Numbered from the stretch's first letter, positions 1 to 12,039 are shown. The stretch: 64,000 nucleotides of DNA from Cryptomeria japonica (GCF_030272615.1 NC_081405.1:159240317-159304316), one strand, 5' to 3'. Translations and numbers: made by a program. The notes: generated by a model not told the origin, from the sequence alone.

Positions 1-454
1 CAACTATGGAAAACTATTTTAGAATGTTGTGTAGATTTACACTATGGTTGAAGTTGATCATAGACTGACAATATCCTTTTGAACAATCTTAGCATATGTT
101 GTCAATGGTGGAAGTCTAGTCAATAAAGAGATAAGTTACTTTACATGCTAATTCATTCTATTGGGATATTTAATCATGTTGATGGTTCTCTTCAAGAGAT
201 TCTTGAATTACCATGCCTTCAAGCTTAAGAGGGAGCTTGGTTTCTTCACTTGAAGGTATGCCTTGATCATAATGATTTTTGCTATGGGTCCATTTCGTAA
301 AAGTGAAGTAAGGAAAAGATTGACATTTCTCATCCTTGATTTATGGCTGCCTTCCTTGATTGATTCTTATATTATGCAATCTTCATGAGACTTGTTTACC
401 ACAATTTTATATTAAGAATCAAGAGGGAGTTCCATATGGAAGATTTTTGAAAAT

Positions 455-1750
455 ATGAAGCTAGATGTGTAGCTCATAGTTAGAAGCAAACATTTGCTCT
501 TGCTGCTAGATATACTAATATTAGAACCATTATAGCTAATGCTGCAGGCTGGAAGTTAGATATAAATACTGTTTCCTTATTGTTGTCTATATTGAATAAC
601 TAGAAGGTTATGAGAATCAAGATAGAGAATATCATGTGTACAGATTAAAGAAAAGCTCTTGAGCTTGGTATGAGAAGATTGACAAGTACTTGATTAGTTT
701 AGGATCTTGCAAGAATAATGCTGATTCTAATCTTCACTTTTTAATAGTATTCAATAATGAATTGCCAATTCTATTTTTTATATATATGTGAATGATTTAT
801 TTCTAACTGATGAAGATAGTCTCATCATTAGTTGTAAGAAAGAATTAGGTACTGGATTTGAATTGAAGGATCTAGGTCTAATGCATTACTTTCTAGGATT
901 AGAAGTGTGACAAAGACCTAATGAAATTATTCTAAGTTAAGGAAAATATACTATTGATATATTGAAAATATTTGGTATTATTGTAAACCTATGTCTACTC
1001 CTATGGAAACTAACTTGAAGAAGTTGAGTATTTCTGCAGCTAACTCTGATTTTGCAGATCTTTCAGAGTACAGGCAGTTGATTGGATCCTTGATATATCT
1101 AGTCAACACTAGGCCAAATATTGGCTATGCAATGAGTGCACTTAGCCAATTCATGAACCAGCCAAAGCATGTTGGCTTGGTGGCAGCCAAACACATCCTG
1201 AGATACTTGCGTGCAACAATTGGCTATGGACTGAAGTGTTCAATCAACACAGTAATCAATTTGGAAGGCTACTTTGATTTTGATTGGGCCGGAAGTTTTA
1301 CTGACAGGAAAAGCACTTCAGGAATCTGTTTCAGCTTGGGCTCCACTATGATATCTTGGGCCAGTAGGAAACAATCCTCAGTTGCATTGAGTACTGCAGA
1401 AGTTGAATACATTGCTTCAAGTGTGGCAACTAGAGAAGCAGCTTGGCTTCACAAGCTTCTTGCTGGGTTGTTTGGACAACCTTGGGAATCCACTGTTGTT
1501 TATTGTGATAATCAAAGTTGTATTAAAATGTCTAATAATCTCGTGTTTCATGACAGGTCAAAACACATGGAAACTCATTATCACTATGTTCGTGATATGA
1601 CACAAAGAGGTGCCATCCAGTTGAAATATATCAACATTGTTGAACAGGTTCAGATGTTCTTACCAAGCTTCTAGCTCGAGTGAAGTTTGAGTATTTCAGA
1701 GAGAAGCTTGGAATCGTGGAGAACACAACATTGATTGAGAGGGAGTCTCG
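455..1750 (+). pseudogene. Decayed Ty1/copia pol: reverse transcriptase and RNase H
   Basis: This is the C-terminal half of a copia polyprotein, which would copy the element RNA into DNA. Reverse transcriptase similarity begins near 455 and is broken by stops and frameshifts. The catalytic YVDD box reads YVND (near 785), so the active-site Asp is lost. From 991 to 1674 a 227-codon stretch is open and covers the end of RT and RNase H: SALSQFMNQP, the DRKSTSG motif, ALSTAEVEYIA and the VYCDNQS motif. A frameshift close to 1650 separates the last conserved block, which continues to about 1745. A 3' LTR follows at 2110, so orientation and family agree. The 5' half lies outside the window. I am confident of the family and sure it is inactive. 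Confidence 0.9.
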
Positions 1751-1762
1751 ATCTTAGTGACC

Positions 1763-2055
1763 TCTTCCACCCTCTGTGGGCAATGCAAGGTGGAATCACC
1801 CTCTGCGGGCAATGCAAGGTGACGTTGTATCCTTCTCTGGGAGAAGGCTGAGGTGTAAGACCTCTTCCACCCTTTGCGGGCAATGCAAGGTGACATTGTA
1901 TCCTCCTCTGGGAGAAGGATAAGGTGAAAGACCTCTTCCACCCTCTACGGGCAATGCAAGGTGGATCCATCCTCTGCGGGCAATGTAAGATGGAAAGTTT
2001 TGTTGTTTTCTTGCAGGTTACATCTCATCCTCTGCGGGCAATGTAAGATGAAGAA
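1763..2055 (+). repeat. Minisatellite between copia pol and 3' LTR
   Basis: About six copies of a unit built on CCTCTGCGGGCAATGCAAGG lie between the pol stop and the polypurine tract. Units occur near 1770, 1800, 1870, 1938, 1969 and 2029, some separated by a second motif (CTCTGGGAGAAGG). The array is imperfect and the copies drift from GCAAGG to GTAAGA. No coding role is evident. A comparable array sits in the same place in the element at 42020-44673. Confidence 0.8.
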
Positions 2056-2109
2056 GTCCATGATGCATGATTACACTACTTGCTAGAATCCTCCCTAGCT
2101 AAGAGGGAG

Positions 2110-2938
2110 TGTTGAAAACCGATAGCTAGATCGGATTAAATGAGCAAATAAATATGAATAAATGTATCTACATTGGGCTGGGCCCAAAATTGTTTTATTG
2201 TAACTTGTAAAAGCACTTAACGTGGGCCTCTTCTTGGAGCGCTAAGTTAAATCAAAACGTGGTCATTATGCATTGTAAAACATGCCCCAAATTGGGCGCT
2301 AAAATAAAATATGAAATTGTATCTTAGCCGACTTGAAGGAAATGTAAAAGATGAATCTTGTATATAACAAGATTCATCTTAGATCTCAATTCAATCATTC
2401 ATCACTCAAGCAAAATCTCTTAAATAGCGAATTTTGGTTATACAACACAACGACATACTTTACTCTTCAAGGTCAGCGAAGAGGTCTTCCAAGTGCAGCG
2501 AATTGATCTTCAATGTAGCAATTCAAGTCCTCAAGGTTGGCAATGTGATTCTTAAGGTCAGCGAACATCTTTCTTGAAGGCAGCGAATACTTCTTAGTGA
2601 TAGCAGTCATCATTGAAGATCAGCGAATCATTCTTGAAAGCTGCCAACATCACTCCAAGATCAGTGAACCTCATTTCTGGGACAGCAACAGTTGCATTTC
2701 AGATAAGTTCATCACTTTAGCTTGCCCTAGGTTAATCACTGTGATTAGGTTGCTGTCAAACAGTGAATCTCATTGTAAAATTATATTGGTGTTACATAAT
2801 AAAGATCTGAGATTAGTGGCTGGGTTTTTCACCTCCAAGAGGGAAGTTTTCTCAAGGTATCTGCGTGATTTGTGTTTGTTCTTCATTGCTTTCTGATGTC
2901 TGCTGTTTATTGTTTAAATCTAATTGCTAAAATTAACA
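2110..2938 (+). mobile_element. 3' LTR of the copia element
   Basis: The LTR starts TGTTGAAAACCG right after the polypurine tract AAGAGGGAG and ends AAAATTAACA. Both ends were fixed by comparison with the related solo LTR at 22308-23203 on the other strand, which has the same end sequence. A TATA-like TATATAACAAG lies near 2360. From about 2470 to 2640 a short AGCGAA motif recurs every 25-40 bases. The downstream copy of the target duplication would be GTATA, but its partner is outside the window. Confidence 0.85.
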
Positions 2939-3855
2939 GTATATAGCTTGGAAATTATATGGCGAAACAAAACAAGGATAGTAGTTGTTCTAAAAAACGT
3001 AATCATTTAGTAGTTTTCAAAAACATAAGAAATATAGTATGATTGAAGAGAAATAGTTTTGATAAACCTATACAGGAGAAACAACGCAATAGAAAGAAAA
3101 TAATCACACACAATATGACAAGACTATTTACACTAGGAAACTCTTTTAGGAGAAAACCTTGAAAAAATGAGACTCACTATAATAACTCAACCATTCACAA
3201 TACAATAAGATATTTCTCGCTCATACTTAACCCATGAGAAACTATTAAGTAATATTAAAACACAATGGGTTAAAAATCATGGGATGAAAAACTGCCTTGA
3301 AAAGGGCTCAAAAATTATGAATGAGAGTATTGTCTATAAGGGGTCTAAAACATGCAAAGTATACAATACATATCCAACAAGGGGAATAAGACACAAATCT
3401 TTTTCCTGCTCTTCTTAATTTTCCAATTGCATATTGAGATTTGAGTGACCACCACCTCCATCTGCTTTGGCTGCACCAACAATCCTTGTGGAGACTCCAA
3501 TGGATGATAGTCCCAATCCAAGCCCAAGTTTTGAATTTTTTTTGCCAAAGTATCCCGTTGCCTGCTTGGCTTTGTTGATATTCCATTATTGCAGAATTTC
3601 AATCCCTGTCTGCTAGAATCTCCCTTTTTGAGTTTCTTCGTTTGTACCTTGACCAACAAGATCTCATTCTTGAAGAGTTATGCACGAATAAGAACCCTTA
3701 ATAATTCTTACATGTTGCTACTCCTTGGGATACCTCTGAATGTTCTAATCTTTATTTTGATCTCTTAAATTTCTTGAAGGACAAGATTCTATCTTTTTAT
3801 CTCCTTTTCCTTTCTACATGGAGACTTGGATATATTGTAATCACAAGAAGTTTTG
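2939..3855. other. No gene recognised; old target DNA of element B
   Basis: AT-rich sequence with no convincing coding region. The overlapping minus-strand ORFs at 3308-3659 match nothing I recognise. The right end of this stretch is the pre-insertion neighbour of the DNA found after 21671. Confidence 0.5.
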
Positions 3856-4067
3856 TATTGTGCATGAAGATCTGCTCTAAACATCATGCCTATTAGAGTG
3901 TTTACAGATGTTGGTAGTGACCTCAACATACAAGCTAAGGCTGAATCCAATGTGTTAATTTGATATCAATGAGACATTACTAATAGACATTAAGAGTAGC
4001 AACATCACTTGTGTGTCCAAGAGTATTTAGGTATATGTTCGCTTAATCATTCTTTATGTTTTACACT
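3856..4067. repeat. Left copy of the 212-bp direct repeat flanking element B
   Basis: The sequence from TATTGTGCATGAAG to GTTTTACACT is repeated at 21460-21671 with the same length and about 8 mismatches. It abuts the first base of the 5' LTR (TGTAATG at 4068). The right copy abuts the last base of the 3' LTR. It therefore sits where a 5-bp target duplication would be expected. Confidence 0.9.
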
Positions 4068-4752
4068 TGTAATGTCCCCTTCTTAGTGAGCACCTCAGTT
4101 CAAAGGACTAGCCTATCATTTGACCCTCGTAGGTTAGTATGGTGTATTAGAAGGTCCATTTTCGGGCATTCATGAGCTCTTTAGGAGGTAGTTGGTAGTG
4201 ATTATTCTCTCCAGTTCATTGGTTGATTTGGTGGTGGCAATATTCAAGAGTTTACGGCTTCATTTGCATGAACTTACTATTTATAGTAAGTCAGTGGGTT
4301 GATAGAGGTTGACATTACTATTCTTATTAAGGCATCCAACTGGACAGAGTACGCATTGGGATAGCCTATGGTGTTAGCGGTATTGATTAATGCCATTTAT
4401 TTTTCGGAGTTAAAGCAATACTTTAATAATAATTATTATTAATGGTGTAATATTAATGGCATATTATAATAATTCATATTGACTAAGTATTGAGGGGTGC
4501 ATTTAATAATGTTAAAAGTCAATATGAATATGACTTCATAATGGGCGCTTACTTTAATGAATAATATATTAAACATTAAATGCTCATTATAATATAATGT
4601 TATTAAAAAGCTCAATTATGGGAAATCGAGCCCTTTCTTGGAGGTATGAAAGACTCAACAAAAAAACAAATGAGAATTATTGATCATATGTGCATTTGTT
4701 GCTGCAAGTTGGAGAAGAGACTAGGGTTTCTGCCATTGTTTGCTTTGGAGAG
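4068..4752 (+). mobile_element. Element B 5' LTR, left part
   Basis: Starts TGTAATGTCCCCTTC and aligns with 19901-20610 of the 3' LTR. It is cut at CTTTGGAGAG by the inner element. The intact 3' LTR reads straight through this point (near 20605), which proves the nesting order. Confidence 0.9.
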
Positions 4753-5075
4753 TGTAAGCCAGTTAATTAGTAAATAAGGCCTTTTGGTAATGTATTAAAT
4801 TAAAACAATAGTATTAAGTTATATCTATGGGGTAGTTGGTTGTCTGACGGTTGATGGCCTAACCAACCGCAAACTCTTTATATGTAAGCTTGTAGCACAT
4901 TTGGAGGGACATGGTAGTGAAGATTAATATGATATACATCGGTGTTACATGAATATTTCTCAGTATACTGTGTCATGTGCTGTTGGTTCCATGATAGTGT
5001 TTTATTGTGCTTTGGTATTATAGTTGGATCTTGGTGTTTTGTATGCTACAACGAAATCCACTTAGGCTACTTACA
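4753..5075 (+). mobile_element. Inner element 5' LTR
   Basis: TGTAAGCCAG to GGCTACTTACA, 323 bp. TTTATATGTAAG near 4880 is a plausible TATA box. Confidence 0.93.
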
Positions 5076-5078
5076 TTT

Positions 5079-5091
5079 TGGCGCTGTTGCC
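5079..5091 (+). promoter_or_regulatory. Primer binding site, Asp-tRNA type
   Basis: TGGCGCTGTTGCC follows the 5' LTR by three bases. It is one base away from TGGCGCCGTTGCC, the site known from Athila/Tat and Ogre-like elements, where tRNA-Asp primes minus-strand synthesis. The primer assignment rests on that family knowledge. Confidence 0.75.
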
Positions 5092-5142
5092 TAAGTCAAA
5101 TCTGCAGGTCTCAGGAGGGAAAGCTGGCGGGATGGAAGTATA

Positions 5143-5535
5143 ATGGGTCGTCCATTCGACCAAAGCATCCTGGTGACAGACAGTGACGTAGAAGATAATA
5201 CGGAAGTAACCAGGGAGGATCAGTTGACAGAAGACCTGATTCACGCGTGGAACGTTTCTGTGGACCAATACATACAGCGAGAAGCGGAACTGAGCGTTGT
5301 CTCGGCTGGTACGGTACGGGTGGAACTCAACGTGAACCAGGCCGTGCACGATCTCCTGGGTAGTCTTCCATGGTTGTTGGCATGTGTACTCGTGGAATGT
5401 GAAGAGGTACGAGAGAACACATGGAGGGAGCAACGGAGGCAGCAAGTGCTTCAACAATATAGAGAAAGGAACCGAAGGGAAGAAGAGCAGAGGGACTACA
5501 CACAACGACGAAACCACGGCAGTTCCAATAATTAA
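5143..5535 (+). CDS. Short first ORF of the inner element (130 aa)
   Basis: This ORF lies between the primer site and gag. It is acidic in its first half (SDVEDNTEV) and strongly charged at the C-terminus (RERNRREEEQRDYTQRR). I recognise no domain or homologue. The ATG at 5143 (ATGGGTCGTCC) is the first good start after the LTR. Its stop codon overlaps the ATG of the gag-pol frame in the arrangement TAATG (stop 5533-5535, start 5535-5537). It may be a separate leader protein translated with re-initiation for gag. Alternatively it is the true N-terminus of gag, displaced by a one-base frameshift. The sequence alone does not decide this. Confidence 0.6.
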   Translation: MGRPFDQSILVTDSDVEDNTEVTREDQLTEDLIHAWNVSVDQYIQREAELSVVSAGTVRVELNVNQAVHDLLGSLPWLLACVLVECEEVRENTWREQRRQQVLQQYRERNRREEEQRDYTQRRNHGSSNN

Positions 5536-8500
5536 TGCCAAATACACTTAACAAAGATCAAAGCCGACAAGCCTCGGAGGAACAAGAAGGGAACGAAGAG
5601 GACATAGTGAGAAGATCCTTGCGCACCTAGGAGCAACTGAAGAGGCGCCTGAAACTCTACCGGATAGTTGAAGAAAGAGGGAGCCTGGCAGAAGGTCTTC
5701 GACAACATACACAAGAGTGGGACAAGAGTCACAACAGCCCAGTTGAAGAAAGAGGGAGCCTGGCAGAAGGTCCTCGACAACATACACAAGAGTGGGACAG
5801 GAGTCACAACAACCCAGAGGTAATAGGCAGCAGTGATAATTGGGAACAAACAACCGTGCCATCTGAATCATTCAACAATTCCCAGAATAACTCGGGGGGT
5901 ACGAGGAAGATGGCACATAATCCCGAAAAACAGAAACTTCCCCGATTCAATGGACTAGGATCGGAGGACCCCGCTCGCCACTGTAAAACGTGTGTCACCA
6001 TATGGCAGGCCAATGGCGAGGATGATGAGGATAATTAGCTGAAAGCGTTTCCGGCCACCCTCCGTGGAATTGCCATTGACTGGTACAAGGACCTACCCAC
6101 CATTGCAAAGGATACCTGGAAAAAACTGGCCAAAGCATTTGAGGAGGAGTTTCGGCTACTAAGGGACGATGACGAGATCGTCGCAGAAATATACAACACT
6201 AAACATGGCAAGACTGAGACCGTACGGTCCTATTACCGCAGACTAAAAGAATTAATTGGAAAAATGGACAATAGGCCAGCCGATGGGTTGAAGAAGCGAT
6301 GGTTCATCGAGGGTCTGCAACCATCCCTGAGGAAAAAGATGAAGGTAGTACCTCCATCTACTTTAATGGACGCTTACAATAGAGCCATGGATATTGAAAG
6401 TGAGAGCAAGACATCAAAAGGCAAGAAGCGCACAAGTGATGAGGATAGTAGTGATTAGGAAAGCGAGGAAGAATCACAAACCATACAGGCACTTAGGAAG
6501 GATATGAGATGGATGATGCGGGAAATACGGACACAAAAGGAGGAAAGTAGGGAGGGCAGGGACCTCTGGTGCACAAAGTGCAAACTAGAGGGACACACAA
6601 AAACCAATTGTCCAAAGAAAACTTTCTGTGACATTTGCCAAGTGTTGGGACATTCCATTAAGGAATGCCCCTACAATTTGAAGGCAAGGAGTGCCCAGGT
6701 ACTATATACTCAAGAACAATCAACACCACCAACTACACCCTCCAAGAACACAAACTCAGACGCATCACCAGGTGGCTATAGGAACAATCGGAGGGGAAGT
6801 AACAACAACAACAATAATAATACACCACGAGGACACATCCAATATGATGCAAAAGGCAGACCGATGATACAATGTCGGCGATGTAATGAATGGGGCCATT
6901 TTGTACGTGATTGCTAGAGTGGTGTTGGACAAGGAGGAGGGCTACTCTGCAAATGGTGCAGGCCGGGCAACCACGAAGATGCCGAATGTCCAAGACAGAA
7001 AGGCGTGAACATGTTGGAGGTAGTACGGTCATAACCAGAAGTATTGGCCATTACCCGATCTCATACAAGGAAACTAACTTACCCTGAACCAGGTATAGAA
7101 AAGGAAAGTCTAAAGGAGGCATAAAAGGAAGTAGAAAGGGAAATGAGTGAGGGACGGCAGAAGACAATACCCCACAAAACTACCAGGACCATACGAGCCG
7201 ACTCCGAAGCTACCATAATGAACCAGTTGCTACAAACCACCGTACTAGTCCGTGTAGCAGATGTGCTGCAGACACTACCACAACTATGGATAGCAATAAA
7301 CCAAGTGGAGGAGACCACAAAGGGGGAAAAGACGTCGGGCCACAGAGAAGAAATGGAAGGAAGGAACCACTCAAAGGAGACCGCTGACCCTATGTTGATG
7401 GCAGTAGGGGTAGGGAGGACACCGGCCATAGTAGAAATGGAGATTCTTGGTTACAGACTTACTAACACGATTGTAGATGGTGGGTCCGCAGTAAACGTGC
7501 TACTCGAGGAGACATGGAAAACCTTGGGGAAGCTGACGCTCTGGCCACCTGCCTTTCACCTCGTAGGAGCAGATCAACATGGCATAAAACCACTTGGCAC
7601 ACTTATGGGCCAAAAGGTAACCATTGGAACCCAACAATTCTTTCTGGATTTTATGGTTATATCCTTAGCAAGGAAAGGATACGATGCACTCTTGGGAAGA
7701 GGATGGCTCATCATGGCCAAAGCGGATCACAATTGGAAGAAAAAGACTCTCTCAATCGAAAGTGAAGGGAAGAAATATATCATTGATCTAGGAAACCAAG
7801 TAGTGAGTCAAGAAGTGGCTTCAGATTCCGGGTCCGAGAAAGGCACACCAAGGGAGGATGCTGAAATGGAACCTGATGAAGAAGGAGTCCTCCGCCTAGG
7901 GAATTGCTCAGAGGACGAAACAAGTTCTATCAATGGGTTATTCCACTGGCAGATGGAAGATTATGAAATCTTTCACCCATGCAACGTGCTGGAGATCCTG
8001 GAGATCGAGGAAGGCAATACTTACCCACCACAATTTGCCGAATACCAGGAAGGGGAAGCCCAGGTGGATGGGACCCCGACCCACCAATTCGAAGAAAATG
8101 AGATCGTACAATATGTGGAACCCAAGGTACAACAAACCAACCTCGGCGAAGAAAAGGATCTGAAAGTAATACTAGTAGGGGACGATTGGGACCCCGTACT
8201 AAAAGCAGCAACATTTAAAATATTCCTCGAGTACAAAGATGTGTTTGCATGGACATATAAGGATTTGAAAGGAGTGCCTCTAGAATTATACGTACATTGC
8301 ATACCATTAATACCAGGGGCTAGGCCAGTGAGGAAACGCCCTTACCGCATGAATAAAAACTACGCGGCAAAGGTACAAGAGGAAATAGAAAAAATGTTAG
8401 AAGCCGGAATCATATTCCAGGTGCAAACCAGTGAATGGGTCTCGCCTATTGTCATTTCGCTCAAAAAAGAGGGAAATCAGATCCGCATCTGCGTAGACTT

Positions 8501-11456
8501 CAGATGTTTAAATGCTGTGACAGTGAAAGATCCCTTTCCCATATCGTTTACTGATAGTATACTGGAAGAAGTGGCGTGGCACGAAATCTATTCCTTCATG
8601 GATGGCTTTTCGGGCTACAACCAGATCAACATAGCCGAAGAGGATAGGCTGAAAACCACCTTTATTGTGGAAGATGGAGTTTACCCGTATAATCGGATGC
8701 CATTCGGATTATGCAATGCCCTAGCCACATTCCAGAGGATCATACTGCATATCTTTGACAAAATGGCAACTGGAAATTTTAAAGCATTTCTGGATGATTG
8801 GTCAATGTACAGTGAGAAGAAGAATCACCTACAAATACTAGGGGAGTGCATGGAGAGGTGCTGTCGAGCACGACTTGCCCTCAATCCAAAGAAGTGCCGG
8901 TTCCTCGTTCCCCAAGGAAGGTTACTTGGCCACATAGTCTGCAAAGCAGGGTTGAAGACTGACCCTGATAAGATAAGAGTCATCATGGAAATGGAAGACC
9001 CAACGGATGTTACAGGAGTAAAATCCTTCTTGGGCCACGTAGGATACTATCGACGGTTTATCAAAGGATTTGCTGAGGTGTCCCTCCCATTGGAAAAACT
9101 CACAAGGAAGGGGGAGCCATTCGTATGGCACCAAGACCAAGAAGAGGCCTTTAGGAAACTCAAATCCAGACTTGTAAGTGCACCTATCCTGATATACCCA
9201 AATTGGGATAATAAATTTCATGTGCATGTGGACGCCTCCAACTTTGCCAGTGGTGCGACTCTAGCACAAGTAGGAGCCACAAGCTTGGACCACCCTATAT
9301 ACTTTGCCAGTCGCCTACTCTCGAGAGCAGAAAGAAACTATAGTACCACAGAACGAGAAGCCTTGGGGATGGTGTACGTAGTGCAAAAATTCCGGCATTA
9401 CCTCCTGGCCACGCCCTTTACCTTCTTTGTAGATCACCAGGCACTCTTGTATCTAGTAAACAAACCGGTCATCCAAGGGAGAGTAAGTCGATGGCTGATC
9501 TTACTCCAGGAATTTACCTTCAACATTGTGGTGCGACTAGGAAAGAGCCATGTAATGGCTGATCATCTGTCAAGGATAAAATCAGGGGAACGCGCAGAAG
9601 GGGGGGTAAACGAGGATTTTCCGGATGGCCACTTGTTTCAAATAGCAGTCTTACCATCATGGTATGAGAAGCTCGGACAATACCTCGCCAGCGCAACGTT
9701 TCCAAAAGAGATGCCCCCAAGTGAAAGAAGGAAGCTGGCATTGAAAAGCACAACGTTCCAACAGATCCACGGCCTTTTGTATAAAATGGGCCCTGATGGG
9801 GTACTACGAAGGTGCGTCTTAGAAGAAGAAATTCTGAGGGTTCTCAGGGAAGCACATGAAGGGCTAGCCGGAGGGCATATGGGCCCAGATGCTACCCCAA
9901 GAAAAATATTAGTAGCAGGGTTGTGGTGGCCTACACTTCATGCAGATGCGCAGGAATGGGTGTCAAGTTGTGATACTTGCCAAAGGGCGGGTAAGCCACT
10001 CAAACGAGACTTTATGCCTCTTTTTCCATCCCAACCACAGGAGTTGTTTGAGAGATGGGGGCTAGATTTTGTAGGGCCACTCAGGGTAAGCAAAGCCCAT
10101 AGATGCCGGTATATAGTCGTGGCCATAGAATACCTTGCAAAATGGGTCAAGGCTAGAGCTCTTCCAGACAATACAACACTCAGTACTGCCAAGTTCCTAT
10201 ATGAACAGATCGTAACTCGATTTGGCATACCGATACAGGTCACCAGTTATAGAGGTGTACATTTCGTGAATCAGGTAATACGCACTATGACAATAGAATT
10301 CAGAATTTTTCACACACTGTCGAGTCCATACTACCCAACGGCGAATGGACAAGCAGAATCAACAAACAAAGTATTGGTGTCCATTCTATACAAGACTTGT
10401 GGAGTAGAACAAGTGGATTGGGAGGAAAGATTGAGCGCAGTGCTGTGGGCCTATTGTACTTCTTACAAAGCCACTACTGGGCACACCCCATTCCAGCTCA
10501 TGTATGGATAGGAAGCTGTGATGCCAGTAGAGTATACTGTACCGAGTTTGAGAATAGCGGTCCAGAACTGGTTGGGGGATGAGGAGAGCTTAAGGGAGCG
10601 GTTGCATACATTACTTCAGATGGAGGAACGTAGAATAGTAGCACAATGGGCCACAGAAGTAGCCCAAAGAAGAAGGAAGTTCTGGCATGACAAACACCTA
10701 AGACAGATAAAATTTTCACCGAGACAGTTGGTGCTCAAATATGACGGCCGGAATGAACTCAGATCGGGGAAGTTTAGAGTACGATGGTTAGGACCCTTTA
10801 AAATAAAAGTAGGGGCGAATGGAGCTATAAAATTATCTACCCTAGAGGGCAATCCGATCAAAAACCTAGTAAATGGCTCAAAACTCAAAATCTACAAGGA
10901 GAGAGAAACTGTTGCAATGAATATATTGGGGTATGCCTCGATAGAATGTGGGACCAAGGAAGACCAGAAGCCACGAAAGTTAAGAACATGGACCCAGAAT
11001 AAGGGGAAATTAAATACAGAAAGAACCAGAATAAAAATGTTTTGCATGAAAAAAAAAGACCATAGAAAAATAGAGGCCATAGAAAAAATAAAGAGTGTAT
11101 TATGGGGCCAGCAAAATAAAGAAGGGAGTGGTTCACAAAAAATCAAATGGAGAATAAAAAGCACCCGGCATAAAAGGGGGAAAGTGGCACAAAGGCACAT
11201 AAATTTTTGCGAAGGCAAAAGAGAAGTGTGGGAGAGCATCCAGGGCGTACGCAAAGAACCATTGGCACAAAAACCCCTACGGAGGCACTACACAGCCCGT
11301 ACGCGCTACGCAGTACGTACGCACCACACGGACCGTACGCACTACGCAGCATGTACGCACCACGTAGCACGTACGTGCGGGCAATGGAGGACACGCCACT
11401 CGGGGGAGTGTACGCGTAGGGTGGAGCGTACGCGGAGTCGCGCAGGGGAGACGTGA
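5535..11456 (+). pseudogene. Inner element gag-pol polyprotein with seven nonsense codons
   Basis: One frame stays open from ATG 5535 to 11456 except for stops at 5628, 6036, 6456, 6915, 7032, 7122 and 10509, all TAG or TAA. In order it encodes: a gag domain (about 6050-6270); four CCHC zinc knuckles (about 6570-6611, 6628-6668, 6871-6914, 6949-6990) with an Asn-rich linker; protease with IVDGGSAVN (near 7471); RT (8330-8960) with PFGLCN and the FLDD active site near 8787; RNase H (9200-9560) with HVDAS, TEREAL and FVDHQA; and integrase with an HHCC finger (9840-9990). The integrase core has its first Asp at 10065 and Glu at 10356, but the middle Asp is Tyr (10248-10250). A basic tail rich in His, Tyr and Arg follows from about 10900. 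Gag packages the RNA, and the pol domains copy and insert the element. Confidence 0.9.
5667..5816 (+). repeat. 75-bp tandem duplication inside gag
   Basis: Two copies of a 75-base unit (5667-5741 and 5742-5816, each starting GTTGAAGAAAGAGGG) lie in tandem. The length is 25 codons, so the frame is kept and the gag N-terminal region gains 25 residues. The copies differ at only a few bases, so the duplication is recent. Confidence 0.92.
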
Positions 11457-11700
11457 CGTACGCGGAGCCACGCAGGGGAAGCGCGGCATAGGCGGTGGAC
11501 ACACGGAGGGACGTGGCACGAAGAAGGAAGGCGCATGCAGGCACGGTGGCACGCAGGGAGGCGAAAGAAGAGGTCATGGACGGAGCGGCGCAGGGAGTGT
11601 ACACGTAGGCACACGCAACACACGCAATGCCCAAGGCACACGTAGCACAGGTAGCACCGTAGGCGGAGGTGGAGCAAGGTGTACACATCAACCGGTCATA
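11240..11700. repeat. CpG-rich GTACGC tract after integrase
   Basis: A degenerate array of CGTACGC, CTACGC and GGCACG motifs spans the C-terminal tail of pol and continues past its stop. It is far richer in CpG than everything around it. The plus frame through it reads as a His/Tyr/Thr/Arg repeat up to 11456, and long ORFs in other frames are by-products of the repeat. No function is recognised. Confidence 0.75.
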
Positions 11701-12039
11701 GCAGTTGCCAAGTGCGGTGTACGCCTTAGCCACAACAAACGCAAGGACTATGCCATACACAGCAACAGCACAGGCAGGAATGAGGTAAACCAACCACATC
11801 AACCCCGCAGTATAAGAACTCAAAACCACCAAAGGGGCCATCACTACAGTTGCATAGCGAGGGAGAAGCGTATGTCAGCAAGACACAAGATGGTGAAAGG
11901 GAGTCACGGCAACCCTAGGACGGGTAGTTATGACATAAATTACAAGGTGAGTACCTTGAACAAGCAACCAATGGCCATGCCAGGAACCAGCAGGAAAAGC
12001 CAGGACAGGGCAGCAGAATAGGTAAACGTGGAGAATATC

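Noticed and set aside
3308-3659. Overlapping minus-strand ORFs of 92 and 104 codons
   Set aside because: Two frames overlap, neither with a recognisable motif. Composition does not favour either, so I do not call a gene.
3856-4067. 212-bp flanking repeat as part of the LTR
   Set aside because: On the left it precedes the LTR and on the right it follows it. The primer site and polypurine tract fix the LTR ends at 15344 and 19901, so it is outside the element.
5548-5871. Minus-strand ORFs with hydrophobic repeats opposite gag
   Set aside because: They mirror the 75-bp tandem duplication of gag on the other strand, so they are shadows.
11143-11844. 233-codon minus-strand ORF across the GTACGC tract
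   Set aside because: All frames are open here because of the low-complexity GTACGC repeat. It has no start context, domain or homologue, and it lies antisense to the pol tail and spacer.
11457-12039. Envelope-like gene in the inner element spacer
   Set aside because: No signal peptide or transmembrane segments in a sustained frame. The following ORF is soluble and coiled-coil in type.
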